Positions 26,277 through 36,019 are shown, counted from the stretch's first letter. The stretch is 64,000 nucleotides of DNA from Clostridia bacterium (GCA_017547285.1 JAFYQB010000113.1:1-64000); one strand, 5' to 3'. The notes: generated by a model from the letters alone, not told the origin. Translations and numbers: made by a program.

Positions 26277-27050
26277 ATGGACATAAGCAAACTGATTGTT
26301 ACAAAAATCGACCTGATCACAACGGCTGTTTATGATAATCCAACGAAATTACAAATGAAACACAGACCCGGTTTTGGATTATCATTTGCTATATGTGGTA
26401 AAATCGTATTTCGTCACAAAGGGAAGGACTATTTGCTTGATCAGGAGCATGCGCTGTTCTATCCCAAGCACGCGACCTATGAGTTGGATTGTCAGATACC
26501 CGGACTTTTTACGCTCGTCAATTTTGACTGCGCAGAAGATGATGCTTTCGATGAATTTGTCAGTATGAAAGTCAGTGACAGCGACCACTACTTAAAGAAT
26601 CATGTCTTGCTTGAAAAACTTGATTGTGTAAACAAGCCCGAGCATCTGCCGAATTGTTTGGCGCTGATCTATGATACCTTTTCGCACTTACAGGAGAGTC
26701 TACAGAAAGAAAAGACTTTACCCGTACTGCGCCCTGCAATCAGTTATATCACAGAGCACCTTGCCGATCCTGCTCTTTCTAACATCCAACTGGCTAGCTA
26801 TCTTGGGATCAGTGATGTATACTTCCGAAAATTGTTCAAGACCAATTTCGGTATCTCTCCGGGGCAATATATTCAAAATCAACGACTGGAAAAAGCGAAA
26901 GAGTTACTTACTGCAAGCCAAAGTTCTATTACTCAAATTTCTATGTGTTGCGGTTATACCAGCATTTATCATTTCTGCAGAATATTTAAAAAGCAGACGG
27001 GATATACGCCGTCCGCTTTTCGTGAGCTATTCCGAAATAATTGTTTGTGA
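26277..27050 (+). CDS. AraC-family transcriptional regulator (cargo regulator 2)
   Basis: A 257-residue protein with an N-terminal cupin-like sensor (about residues 20-120, DYLLDQEHALFYPKHATYEL) and a C-terminal double HTH (NIQLASYLGISDVYFRKLFK; second motif ending YHFCRIFKKQTGYTPSAF). It is divergent from the dehydroquinase-like operon, so likely controls that operon and itself through the GATACTTTTT repeats. It is convergent with the next AraC gene, the two sharing a terminator. Confidence 0.9.
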   Translation: MDISKLIVTKIDLITTAVYDNPTKLQMKHRPGFGLSFAICGKIVFRHKGKDYLLDQEHALFYPKHATYELDCQIPGLFTLVNFDCAEDDAFDEFVSMKVSDSDHYLKNHVLLEKLDCVNKPEHLPNCLALIYDTFSHLQESLQKEKTLPVLRPAISYITEHLADPALSNIQLASYLGISDVYFRKLFKTNFGISPGQYIQNQRLEKAKELLTASQSSITQISMCCGYTSIYHFCRIFKKQTGYTPSAFRELFRNNCL

Positions 27051-27059
27051 CCTTTTTTG

Positions 27060-27087
27060 ACGCCTGATTGCAACAGGCGTTTTTTTA
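27060..27087. terminator. Terminator between two convergent AraC genes
   Basis: The stem ACGCCTG / CAGGCGT has a seven-base loop and is followed by seven T on the plus strand. An A-rich stretch on the other side allows use in both directions. Confidence 0.8.
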
Positions 27088-27092
27088 TTGGA

Positions 27093-27836
27093 CTAAATCG
27101 TTCTCTCTTTTCGAATTTCACTCGGTTTCTTTCCTGTATGAGATGCAAAAATACGCCGAAAATATGTTGGAGAATGAAAGCCTAATTGCAAACTGATTTC
27201 ATCAACGGTCATATCACTTGAGACCAACAATTCAATCGCACGGTTAATCAAACATTTTTGCTTGCCAGCATTTGGAGGATAGCCTCTTTCAGAACGAAAA
27301 GCAGCATAGAGTCCTGATTCGCTAATTCCGCAATGACGTGCAACGTCCGATATATGGTATTCGGTATGTGCCGCCATATATTTTTCAGCCTGGCTTACGA
27401 TGTATTCTTTGCTGCAGACGTTAACTGTACGCATGTTTTCCGTCAAGCATCCAACCAGTAAAGAAAAGGTACTGATCGTTTGAAAGGTAAGATTTTTGTT
27501 CAAATAGAGTTTGTTGTTAAGTTCGTATGCCATGGCAGGTGCTTGGATTTTTTGCAATGGATAGCTTTTTTCATGAAACAGTGGAAAATGTTTAAAACCA
27601 AAGGAGTCAAAGCGAACAGTTCCCTCATTCGTCCACCATGACTGATAGGAAGCATTCAAAGGAATATAAAAGAAGTCGCCTGCTTCAAGCAAAAGCTCTT
27701 CATGTTCTGTCAGGATTCTTCCGTTTCCTTCGCGCATATATGCAAAATAGTGGTAGGGAGATCCGCGGCGATTATCAGTATGACGATACTTTGAAAAGCT
27801 TACATCATAAAAGGCAAGCTCCTCTTTATAATCCAT
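27093..27836 (-). CDS. AraC-family transcriptional regulator (cargo regulator 3)
   Basis: A 247-residue protein: an N-terminal cupin-type sensing domain (LLLEAGDFFYIPLNASYQSW) and a C-terminal AraC HTH pair (ISDVARHCGISESGLYAAFR; second motif ending SPTYFRRIFASHTGKKPSEI). Divergent from the MDR-Gfo/Idh pair and the importer that follows. Two 13-bp direct repeats in the shared upstream region look like its binding sites. Distinct from regulators 1 and 2 in sequence. Confidence 0.88.
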   Translation of the reverse strand: MDYKEELAFYDVSFSKYRHTDNRRGSPYHYFAYMREGNGRILTEHEELLLEAGDFFYIPLNASYQSWWTNEGTVRFDSFGFKHFPLFHEKSYPLQKIQAPAMAYELNNKLYLNKNLTFQTISTFSLLVGCLTENMRTVNVCSKEYIVSQAEKYMAAHTEYHISDVARHCGISESGLYAAFRSERGYPPNAGKQKCLINRAIELLVSSDMTVDEISLQLGFHSPTYFRRIFASHTGKKPSEIRKERTI

Positions 27837-27852
27837 TTTATATCACTTCCAA

Positions 27853-27920
27853 TTTTGCAGAATAGTGATTGGTGTTTTGTAGAATAGCACGTGGTGAAGG
27901 CTCTGTCAAGCGGCTATAAT
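27853..27920 (+). promoter_or_regulatory. AraC-type operator repeats and promoter upstream of the MDR gene
   Basis: TTTTGCAGAATAG at 27853-27865 and TTTTGTAGAATAG at 27875-27887 are direct repeats 22 bp apart (two helical turns), the spacing expected for tandem AraC half-sites. A perfect TATAAT -10 box at 27915-27920 follows, with a poor -35, as in activator-dependent promoters. Confidence 0.7.
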
Positions 27921-27964
27921 ATAAGTAACAGGACAAGTCCATATGAACAGGAGGAAGATTCATT

Positions 27965-28984
27965 ATGAATCAAAGGCGTATTGTATTCACCGCACCTGGC
28001 AAAGCGGAACTTTTGGAGGATCAAATTCCCTCTGTAGGGCTTCATGATGTACTTGTAGAGTTAGCTGTTTCCACTATCAGCAGCGGTACAGAGCGCGCAA
28101 ACGTATCCGGCGATACCAACATCAGTCCTGATAGGCCGCTGGACAAAGCGGTTTTCCCACGTTATGGCGGATATAGCTCGGCCGGAACAGTTATTCAGGT
28201 TGGCGCTGAAGTCAAAAACATTCATATAGGTGATCGTGTAGCACTCATGTGGAGTACGCACAATCAGTATGTTTGTCTGCATGAAAAGAATGTAACTGTT
28301 ATCAACGATGAAAATATTTCTTTTGAAGAGGCAGCACTATGTCATATCGGCACATTCCCGCTTGCGGCCATCCGTAAGTGCCATACCGAAATCGGAGAAG
28401 CTTCTATTGTGATGGGTCTTGGTATTTTGGGTCAAATGGCCATTTTGCAATTGCGTGCAGCCGGTGCAGTTCCTATCATCGCGGCCGATCCGGTAAAAGA
28501 AAAGCGTGAACTGGCGCTCCAACTGGGCGCGGATTATGCGTTTGATCCTTTTGACGAAGCTTTTATCAAGCAGGTAAAGGCTGTATCAAACGGAGGCGTG
28601 AGCGTTGCTATTGAAGTAACCGGCGTAGGCAAAGGTTTGGAAACGGTGTTGGATTGTATGAAGCGCTTTGGTCGCGTTGCTCTGCTTGGATGTACGCGCC
28701 ATTCTGATTTTACCATTGATTATTATCGCAAAGTACATGCTCCTGGTATTACGCTGGTTGGCGCTCATACCAGAGCACGTCCTGAAGAAGAATCTCATAA
28801 CGGCTGGTGGACGGCTCAGGATGATATGAAAGCTCAGTTGAATCTGCTTTCAATGAATCGCTTGAACTATCGTCAGCTGATCGAAGAAACCCATTCGCCG
28901 GAAGACGCTCCTGAAGTGTATCACCGTTTGTGCACTGAAAAGAACTTCCCTGTTGTTCAGTTTGATTGGAGGATGCTGAAATGA
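27965..28984 (+). CDS. Medium-chain dehydrogenase (MDR superfamily) paired with Gfo/Idh gene
   Basis: A 339-residue MDR protein: an N-terminal GroES-like domain (SVGLHDVLVELAVSTISSGTE) and a Rossmann domain with VMGLGILGQMA. It lacks the structural-zinc cysteine cluster, and the catalytic-zinc ligands are altered (SSGTERA in place of CGTD), resembling the BchC-like branch. Its last bases overlap the following Gfo/Idh gene by four (ATGA). MDR-Gfo/Idh pairs or fusions act together on sugar rings in some pathways. Strong AGGAGG. Confidence 0.82.
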   Translation: MNQRRIVFTAPGKAELLEDQIPSVGLHDVLVELAVSTISSGTERANVSGDTNISPDRPLDKAVFPRYGGYSSAGTVIQVGAEVKNIHIGDRVALMWSTHNQYVCLHEKNVTVINDENISFEEAALCHIGTFPLAAIRKCHTEIGEASIVMGLGILGQMAILQLRAAGAVPIIAADPVKEKRELALQLGADYAFDPFDEAFIKQVKAVSNGGVSVAIEVTGVGKGLETVLDCMKRFGRVALLGCTRHSDFTIDYYRKVHAPGITLVGAHTRARPEEESHNGWWTAQDDMKAQLNLLSMNRLNYRQLIEETHSPEDAPEVYHRLCTEKNFPVVQFDWRMLK

Positions 28985-29979
28985 AGCCGGTACGTATAGC
29001 ACAGATTGGCTCTGGACATGACCACGCCCCTGCTGCCTTCAAAACATTGCTAAATCTGAAAGAACATTTTGATTTGATCGGCTTTGCTGAATCAACACCC
29101 GGACGCGAAGTACCTGAATTGTACAACGAAGTTCCGCGCTATACGGTTGAAGAATTGCTCGCAATGCCTGATTTGGAGGCTGTTGCCATTGAATGCGAGG
29201 AATTGAACGCTACTGCTGTTGCCCAAAAATTTGCCGATAAGGGAGTGGCTATTTATTTAGATAAGCCCGGCAGCCCGAATGCTGCTGCTTTTGATCATTT
29301 GATGGAAACCATCGAGCAAAAGCATCTGCCTTTTCAGATGGGATATATGTACCGCTACAATCCGTCCGTTCAAAAACTGATGGGCATGGCGAAACGTGGC
29401 GAACTGGGTGACATTTATTCTGTCGAGGCACACATGAGTGTTCGTCATCTGAACGAGAAACGAGAATGGCTGGGGCAATTCAAGGGCGGGATGACATATT
29501 TCCTGGGCTGCCATTTGATTGACATGGTTTTGCAGCTTCAGGGCGAACCGCTTGAAGTAATCCCGCTCAACTGCTCCACGCATATTGAGGATGTCCACAC
29601 AGAGGATTTTGGTTTCGTAGCGTTCCGTTATGACAACGGCGTGTCCTTCATCAAGACATGCGCGGCTGAGGCAAACGGTTTCTACCGCAGGCAGCTCGTG
29701 GTATGTGGCAGCAAGGGAACCTACGAGATCAAGCCTTTTGAAAAGCACGAGAGCGGCGGAATGCAAAGTTCGCCCACGACGGTTGCGCTGGTAAAGGACA
29801 ACCCGGAGCACAAGTGGCATAATTTTGCTCAGCCGCAGGAGAACGTGGTTCACGATCGTTATGAAACAATGATGCAGCGTTTTGCACAGTCTGTGCGCGG
29901 AGCAGAGAACGCGTACCCGTGCAGTTATGAAAAAATGCTCTTCCATACGTTGATGAAGTGCTGCAAAGTAGGGTATTAA
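28981..29979 (+). CDS. Gfo/Idh/MocA family oxidoreductase
   Basis: A 332-residue protein: an N-terminal Rossmann domain (RIAQIGSGHDHAPAAF, then VAIECEELN), a DKPGSPN motif in place of the usual EKP, and a C-terminal alpha/beta domain (MGYMYRYNPSVQKL, with GCHLIDM providing the probable catalytic His). Such enzymes oxidise or reduce sugar or cyclitol hydroxyls with NAD(P). The ATG overlaps the preceding stop, indicating translational coupling. It is probably cytoplasmic. Confidence 0.88.
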   Translation: MKPVRIAQIGSGHDHAPAAFKTLLNLKEHFDLIGFAESTPGREVPELYNEVPRYTVEELLAMPDLEAVAIECEELNATAVAQKFADKGVAIYLDKPGSPNAAAFDHLMETIEQKHLPFQMGYMYRYNPSVQKLMGMAKRGELGDIYSVEAHMSVRHLNEKREWLGQFKGGMTYFLGCHLIDMVLQLQGEPLEVIPLNCSTHIEDVHTEDFGFVAFRYDNGVSFIKTCAAEANGFYRRQLVVCGSKGTYEIKPFEKHESGGMQSSPTTVALVKDNPEHKWHNFAQPQENVVHDRYETMMQRFAQSVRGAENAYPCSYEKMLFHTLMKCCKVGY

Positions 29980-30127
29980 TTTCTTTCCAAGCCCAAATAC
30001 AAGAAATTAACATGCAATTTAGACCAGAAAACGGGCGAAAATGCAAAAAGTTCGGATAGCGCAACCAAAGAATTATTTTGTACAATACGGATAGAAAAAG
30101 AACGTTTGCGAAAGGTGGACGTTGTCC

Positions 30128-31060
30128 ATGATGATGAAAAGCCCTGTTCTTTCGGCAAGGAAATGGAAAAAGCATTTGAAACAGTTCTGGCCGCTGTATC
30201 TGTTTCTTTTGCCCGCCCTTCTGGATGTCATTATCTTCCGCTATGCACCCATGTACGGTTTGCAGATTGCATTCCGTGATTTCAAGATCCGCAAGGGCTT
30301 TTGGGGCAGCGAATGGGTGGGTTTGGAGCACTTCATCAAGTTTGTAAATGCACCTAACTTTTGGCAGTTGTTGCGCAACACACTTTCACTTTCTGTGAAA
30401 TCTCTGCTGTGGGGTTTCCCGGTGCCTGTGATCCTTGCACTGATGCTCAACGAAATCCGTTCCTCCAAGATCAAGCGCGTTGTTCAAACGATCACTTATG
30501 CGCCGCACTTCCTGTCAATGGTTGCCATGGTTGGTTTGATCAATCTGGTGCTGGCCAGAGAAACTGGTCTGATCAACCACCTGCTGGTTGCGCTTGGATT
30601 TGAACGCAAGAATTTTCTGATCATGCCTTCCGCTTATCAGCCCATCTACATCCTGTCCGGCATCTGGCAGGAAGCAGGCTGGGGTTCGATCATCTATCTG
30701 GCTGCGCTTACCTCTGTTGATCTGCAGATGCTGGAAGCCGCACAGATTGACGGTGCCAACCGTTTTCAGAAAATTTGGTACATTGATATTCCGTCCATCC
30801 TGCCTACAATCGTCATCATGCTGATCATGCGTTCCGGCTCGCTGCTGAGCGTGGGTTATGAAAAGGTATTGCTGTTGCAGAACGATATGATCCGCGATGT
30901 TTCGGAAGTTATTTCTACCTATAACTATCGCATGGGCATTTTGCAGGGCAAGTACAGTTACACCACTGCCATCGGTCTGTTTAACTCAGTGATTAACGGT
31001 ATCATCCTGCTGGCTGTGAACAAGATTTCCAATATTGTTACCGAAACGTCGCTGTGGTGA
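30128..31060 (+). CDS. ABC sugar transporter permease, LplB type (cargo importer)
   Basis: About 310 residues with six transmembrane segments. The LplB signature is FRYAPMYGLQIAF after the first helix, and the EAA loop that contacts the ATPase is EAAQIDGANRFQKIWYIDIP. It forms a heterodimeric channel with the YtcP-type protein encoded next. As usual for this family, no ATPase gene is in the cluster, so a shared MsmX-like ATPase elsewhere would power it. The start at 30128 fits AAAGGTGG; an upstream TTG is less likely. Confidence 0.93.
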   Translation: MMMKSPVLSARKWKKHLKQFWPLYLFLLPALLDVIIFRYAPMYGLQIAFRDFKIRKGFWGSEWVGLEHFIKFVNAPNFWQLLRNTLSLSVKSLLWGFPVPVILALMLNEIRSSKIKRVVQTITYAPHFLSMVAMVGLINLVLARETGLINHLLVALGFERKNFLIMPSAYQPIYILSGIWQEAGWGSIIYLAALTSVDLQMLEAAQIDGANRFQKIWYIDIPSILPTIVIMLIMRSGSLLSVGYEKVLLLQNDMIRDVSEVISTYNYRMGILQGKYSYTTAIGLFNSVINGIILLAVNKISNIVTETSLW

Positions 31061-31070
31061 GGTGAAAGAC

Positions 31071-31994
31071 ATGAGCGTTAAGCAGCGCAATACAAAAATT
31101 CGTCAGACACGAGTGGATGCGATCTTCGATGTCATCAACTATACCCTGATTACGCTGGTCGTTCTGGTCTGTATCTATCCGCTGTACTACACAGTCATTG
31201 CTTCCTTCAGCGATCCGCTGGAAGTGACCAGAGGCAATGTAACGGTTTGGATCAAAGGTTTTACGTTTGACAGCTACAAAACGGTTTTTGATTATAAACC
31301 TTTGTGGCGCGGTTACCGCAACACGATCATCTATACCGTCGTAGGTACGGCTTACAATCTGTTCCTGCTTTTGCCGGCTTCCTATGCGCTGTCCCGAAAG
31401 GAAGTCAAAGGCCGCGGACTGTTAATGGGCATTTTCGTGTTCACCATGTACTTTGGCGGCGGCATGATTCCCACTTATTTGAACATGAAAAACCTGGGTC
31501 TGCTCGACAGTATGCTGGTTATGATCCTTCCCGGTGCCTTCAGCGTATACAACATGATCATTACCAGAACATTCTTTGCAACCAGTTTCCCGAACGAACT
31601 GGCGGAAGCAGCTCGCATAGACGGCGCAGGCGAGGCGCGAATCTTCTTCCAGCTCGCGTTGCCGCTCTCTACTGCCATCATCGGCGTTATGGCTCTGTAC
31701 CATGCGGTTGGTCACTGGAACAGTTACTTCTCCGCGCTGCTGTACCTGAGCGATACCAAGAAATATCCGCTGCAGCTGGTTCTTCGTGAAGTGCTGATGC
31801 AGGATAACGGCATTGCAATTAACATGGACAGCATGACCACCGAAGAATTGATGGATGCAGCCCGCAGACAGCGACTGGCTGAAACCATGAAATACTCCGT
31901 AATCTTCATTGCCAATGCGCCCGTACTGGCGCTGTATCCCTTCGTGCAAAAGTATTTTACCAAGGGCGTTATGATTGGTTCTGTTAAAGGTTGA
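31071..31994 (+). CDS. ABC sugar transporter permease, YtcP type (cargo importer)
   Basis: A 307-residue, six-helix permease. The segments PLYYTVIASFSDP, ALSRKEVKGRGLLMG and YFGGGMIPTYL are characteristic. The EAA loop is EAARIDGAGEARIFFQLALP, and the C-terminus (YFTKGVMIGSVKG) is the family's near-invariant tail. It starts 10 bases after the LplB gene with GAGGTG. It is the partner of the 30128 permease. Confidence 0.93.
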   Translation: MSVKQRNTKIRQTRVDAIFDVINYTLITLVVLVCIYPLYYTVIASFSDPLEVTRGNVTVWIKGFTFDSYKTVFDYKPLWRGYRNTIIYTVVGTAYNLFLLLPASYALSRKEVKGRGLLMGIFVFTMYFGGGMIPTYLNMKNLGLLDSMLVMILPGAFSVYNMIITRTFFATSFPNELAEAARIDGAGEARIFFQLALPLSTAIIGVMALYHAVGHWNSYFSALLYLSDTKKYPLQLVLREVLMQDNGIAINMDSMTTEELMDAARRQRLAETMKYSVIFIANAPVLALYPFVQKYFTKGVMIGSVKG

Positions 31995-32076
31995 GCACAA
32001 CCGGCCTGAAATGCTGTTGGGGAGCGTGCATAAACGGCGGAATTGTGCTACCATATATGAAAGAGAGGGAAAACTC

Positions 32077-33756
32077 ATGAAGAAAATGATGGCTCTCATC
32101 CTTGCGCTGATCCTCTGTCTCAGCAGTGTATCCGCGCTCGCGCTGGAATCCAACATCAATCTGGACTCCACCTGGCCCGTTGTTAAGGAGAAAATCCCCG
32201 TAACCATCGGCGTTGTACCGCAGAACAACGGTGAGTATGATCTGGACAATGTATGGACGCTGCAGTACTTCGAAGAGATGAGCAATCTGGACATCACCTG
32301 GCAGCACATCGAAAGAGCTTCTGCTCCCGAAAAAATCCCGCTGATGCTGGCTGGCGATACCATGCCCGACGCTATCCTGGGTTACAGCAAGATGAATCAT
32401 GCGGCGCTCGTGCAGTACGGCGTTGATGAAGGCATGCTCTATCCCATCGATACCCTGCTGGATTACATGCCCAACTTCAAGGCGATGCTGGATGCAAAGC
32501 CTGCTGTAAAGGCCAGCCTGTACGCTTCCGATGGCCATTTCTATGGTCTGCCCGTTATGGCCGACGGCTCTGACTCCTACATCCTGCGCTTCTTCATCAA
32601 CAGCGATTGGCTCAAGAACGTAGGCAAGGAAATGCCCACCACTCTGGATGAGTTCTACGATGTGCTGGTGGCCTTCCGCGATCAGGACGCCAACGGCAAC
32701 GGCGATCCCAGCGATGAAATTCCTGTTTCCGCCGCATGGAATGAAGGCTACTCTCTGCGCGCCTGGATCCTGAACTCTCTGGGCTTCTGCACCACCGGCA
32801 ACAACACCGCTTACTACTATAAGGAAGACGGTTCCTATGAAGCTGCTTACATCCCCTATCGCAGCGAGTACAAGGAATACCTGACCTATATGAACAAGCT
32901 GTGGAACGAAGGCCTGCTGGACCTTGATATGTTCACTCAGACTCAGGCTCAGGTAGACGCCAAGCTGACGGATAAGCGCTCCGGCTTTACCACCGTTTCT
33001 GCTCCTCAGGCCGTTGATCCCACTTCGGAATTCAGCTGGGAAGCTGCCAAGCCCCTGACCAGTGCCCTGAACGCTACTCCCATCCAGCCCAAGTCCGCTC
33101 CCATCGGCAATCCCGGCTACTTCTTCATCAACAGCAATTGTGACGAAGAAACCGCCGCTGCTCTGGCCAACTTTGGCGATGCTTTCTTTACCGTTGATCT
33201 CTACAACATCCTGCAGGTCGGTCCTGAGTACGTGGAAGGCGAAGCTCCTGCCATGACCGCTGAAGGTCCTCAGTACATGAGTGGCTACGGCGCCTTCTGG
33301 AACGAAGAGACCAAGGCTCGCGATTGGGTGTTCGATACCGCTAACTACGCCAGCGCCTGGGCTTTCCGTACCACTGTGATCTCCACTTGGGCTCATCCCG
33401 GCTACAACGGCAACGGCAACGATGAATGGATCATCGAATGGGGCACCAAGTATCCCGAATCCACGCAGGGCAAGTTTGTTGCCAACGGCATGAAGCATGA
33501 TACCTGGCGCATTTCTGCTAACAAGTGGCAGACTCCCTATGCCAAGTTCGTGATGCCCTCTCTCTTCTACACCGCAGAAGATCAGGCTACCGCTAACGAA
33601 ATTGCAACCATGATGAACGACTACGTCGCCGGCATGGAAGCCAAGTTCATCACTGGTGAACTGTCCATCGAAGCCGACTACGACAACTTCGTTAAGACCC
33701 TTGAAGAGTATGGTGTGAACGGATACATGGACATCCTCAACAAGTACGTCAAGTAA
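32077..33756 (+). CDS. Extracellular sugar-binding protein of the cargo importer
   Basis: A 559-residue family 1 solute-binding protein with an N-terminal signal peptide (MKKMMALILALILCLSSVSA) and no clear lipobox, so secreted or held by other means. The mature part has typical binding-protein blocks (TMPDAILGYSKMN, YGLPVMADGSDSYI, DANGNGDPSDEIPVS). It belongs to the long LplA-like group that binds oligosaccharides for LplB/YtcP permeases. The codon use is rich and C-ending, as for a highly expressed gene. A strong terminator follows. Confidence 0.92.
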   Translation: MKKMMALILALILCLSSVSALALESNINLDSTWPVVKEKIPVTIGVVPQNNGEYDLDNVWTLQYFEEMSNLDITWQHIERASAPEKIPLMLAGDTMPDAILGYSKMNHAALVQYGVDEGMLYPIDTLLDYMPNFKAMLDAKPAVKASLYASDGHFYGLPVMADGSDSYILRFFINSDWLKNVGKEMPTTLDEFYDVLVAFRDQDANGNGDPSDEIPVSAAWNEGYSLRAWILNSLGFCTTGNNTAYYYKEDGSYEAAYIPYRSEYKEYLTYMNKLWNEGLLDLDMFTQTQAQVDAKLTDKRSGFTTVSAPQAVDPTSEFSWEAAKPLTSALNATPIQPKSAPIGNPGYFFINSNCDEETAAALANFGDAFFTVDLYNILQVGPEYVEGEAPAMTAEGPQYMSGYGAFWNEETKARDWVFDTANYASAWAFRTTVISTWAHPGYNGNGNDEWIIEWGTKYPESTQGKFVANGMKHDTWRISANKWQTPYAKFVMPSLFYTAEDQATANEIATMMNDYVAGMEAKFITGELSIEADYDNFVKTLEEYGVNGYMDILNKYVK

Positions 33757-33789
33757 AAGACATTCGCGCTAATCATTATTAGCTCCCCC

Positions 33790-33825
33790 AAGGCCGCAGC
33801 GGCTGAAGCTGCTGCGGCCTTTTCC
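33790..33825 (+). terminator. Terminator of the cargo importer operon
   Basis: The 11-bp stem AAGGCCGCAGC / GCTGCGGCCTT has a ten-base loop and a short T run. It follows the binding-protein gene by 34 bases. Confidence 0.85.
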
Positions 33826-33863
33826 TTCGTGTTAGCCCTATTTCCTGTATTGGAGTGAACCGC

Positions 33864-35996
33864 ATGACTGAAACAAAAAAAAGCAAGCGTCCTTTTCTGC
33901 TGAGGTTGATGATCAGCACCTTGGCAGCGTGCATGATCCCGATGCTCTTTTTATCCGTGCGTTTTTTTCAGACTCATCGAGACTCCTTGCAGATCAGCGA
34001 ACAAACCCGCCTGCATGATACTGCCAATCGTCTTGCAGCACGAATGGATGAATTCATGCAGAACATTGAGAGCATCCAATATCAGCATCGAAAACTACAG
34101 TACCTATCGGATTCTGCATTAAAAAGCAGCGTTTCAAGTGAAATGGAAGCCATTGAAATGCTTGCAATCCTGGCAAACAATCATCCCTTCCTTTATGAAA
34201 ACGGCTTTGTGCTTTTGGACACACCCAATGTTGTCTATGTTTCTCAAGGTAAATATCAGCTTAAATATTTTGCATCCCAGGTACTGGCCACGACGGAAGC
34301 TGACTTTCTCAATAAAGTTGATCAGCTGACAGGGCCTATGTTCCTGCCATGGAATGCTGACAGACTGTACACAATATACCTTTATCCGGAAAAGCGCATC
34401 TACGCTCATAAACCTGCCCGCATCAGTCTGTATATTGTTACAAGAAGTTCCCTGTTATCCGCAATGGATCATCTGCTTGCAGATGGATGTGAACTGGATT
34501 TTATAACTGATCGACAGGGACAAATCATTTACCAAAGTGCGGATAAAATGGCTGCAGATATCTGGGCAAATAAGGATACTGCGGTATTGAACATAGATGG
34601 AAAATCAATTTACCGTGATCAAGCGGTTTCTTCTACAGGACTGACGGTCTATCTTCACAAATCGGAATCAGCTATGGCTCAAAGTTTTCAAAAGGAAATG
34701 AGCTATTTGATGCTGGTTCTTGCCGCAATTGTCATTGCAACCATGCTTTGCGCATTGCTTACCGTGTGGTACAACTATCAGCCAATCAGACAGGTCATTT
34801 CTGAAGTAGATACCAGCAGCTCTGCCTCTAACTCCAAGAGTGAAATTCACTTTTTGTACGATGCGTATTTTCATCAGAAAAGTGAACGGCAGAAGTTGGA
34901 AAGCAAGGTGGATCTCCAACGAAAAATGATCCTGGATCGTATTTATAAGTGCCTGCTCAATGGCCGTCCTCTTACCAATCAGGAATTCGACCTTCTGCAT
35001 TGGCAGAACCGTCATTTCTTTGTGGCAGTTGCAGACAGCATGGACGTGGGCATGCTGGAGTCGGAAACTATCCAGTGGCTTGACGATACCTATCATATTC
35101 GCGTAGTCAGCATGAAGGCCGACCGGCTCTATGCGTTTATCTGCCTGGTGAATGATAACAGCCGTCAGGAGCAGACGCGCTTGACGCAGCCCATCATGCG
35201 TGCCCTTATTTCCGGTGCGCGGCTGGGTGTAAGCCGTGTGTATCAGACCATGGATGACTTCCGTACGGCTTACACCGAAAGTACTTTGGCAGAACAATCC
35301 ACCCTTGAAAGCGGTGTGTATCACATTGATGATGTGACCGGTCAGCAAAAAACGCTGTTCTTTGAAAATAATTTTGATACCATGCAACTCATTAACCAGC
35401 TGCATAACCATGATGAAGCGGCAGTGGACAGCGTGCGCCGCATGATGAAGAACATCGACTGGAATGCGCAGGACAAAAACATGCGCCTCTATTCCGAGTT
35501 TCGGCTGATGGAATACCTGCGCAATGCCTTGAGCAAGGTTGGCATTCTTTACGATGAAGCACGCTTTGCCCATATCATGGGTATTCAGGATCAGACCCAG
35601 CGTACAGATGCTTTGTGTATGCTGATTCGTGATTCGCTGAAGCAAAGGGAAGAACAGCTTTTGGTAGAAAAGGATCAGCTGGCGCAGGAAATGATGCTTT
35701 ATATCGAAGAACATTACTGCAACAGCGAATTCAGTCTTGAAATGCTGGCGGAACGCTTCGAACTTTCTGTAACAGCCGCCAGCAAAGCGTTCAAGGATGT
35801 AACAGGAAGCAATTTCAAAAAGTATGTGAACGAGCGCCGCATGATGCATGCAAAGCTTTTGCTGGATACAACGCGTGAAAGTGTTGCTGCGATTGCGCAG
35901 AAAGTTGGTTTTTCCTCGGCGTCCTATTTTATCCAGGTTTTCAAAAGCTCGGAAGGTATGACTCCTGCCAACTGGCGTGAACAGAAAGATTCCTGA
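33864..35996 (+). CDS. Membrane-bound AraC-type sensor regulator (cargo regulator 4)
   Basis: A 710-residue protein. A transmembrane helix at about residues 15-36 is followed by an extracellular sensing domain of about 240 residues (dCache-like), a second helix around residue 275-298 (LMLVLAAIVIATMLCALLTV), a long cytoplasmic linker, and a C-terminal AraC double HTH (LEMLAERFELSVTAASKAFK; end SASYFIQVFKSSEGMTPANW). This layout lets one protein read an outside sugar signal or a loaded binding protein and control transcription directly. It sits between the importer and the GH127 operon, probably regulating both. The ATG at 33864 has GGAG; a GTG nine bases earlier is less likely. Confidence 0.87.
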   Translation: MTETKKSKRPFLLRLMISTLAACMIPMLFLSVRFFQTHRDSLQISEQTRLHDTANRLAARMDEFMQNIESIQYQHRKLQYLSDSALKSSVSSEMEAIEMLAILANNHPFLYENGFVLLDTPNVVYVSQGKYQLKYFASQVLATTEADFLNKVDQLTGPMFLPWNADRLYTIYLYPEKRIYAHKPARISLYIVTRSSLLSAMDHLLADGCELDFITDRQGQIIYQSADKMAADIWANKDTAVLNIDGKSIYRDQAVSSTGLTVYLHKSESAMAQSFQKEMSYLMLVLAAIVIATMLCALLTVWYNYQPIRQVISEVDTSSSASNSKSEIHFLYDAYFHQKSERQKLESKVDLQRKMILDRIYKCLLNGRPLTNQEFDLLHWQNRHFFVAVADSMDVGMLESETIQWLDDTYHIRVVSMKADRLYAFICLVNDNSRQEQTRLTQPIMRALISGARLGVSRVYQTMDDFRTAYTESTLAEQSTLESGVYHIDDVTGQQKTLFFENNFDTMQLINQLHNHDEAAVDSVRRMMKNIDWNAQDKNMRLYSEFRLMEYLRNALSKVGILYDEARFAHIMGIQDQTQRTDALCMLIRDSLKQREEQLLVEKDQLAQEMMLYIEEHYCNSEFSLEMLAERFELSVTAASKAFKDVTGSNFKKYVNERRMMHAKLLLDTTRESVAAIAQKVGFSSASYFIQVFKSSEGMTPANWREQKDS

Positions 35997-36019
35997 TCTG
36001 TGGAAAGGAGTTACTGAAC

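Noticed and set aside
27965-29979. C-glycoside deglycosidase system (DgpA/B/C-like)
   Set aside because: Only the Gfo/Idh oxidoreductase fits; the paired DgpB/C-type lyase subunits are not seen in the cargo.
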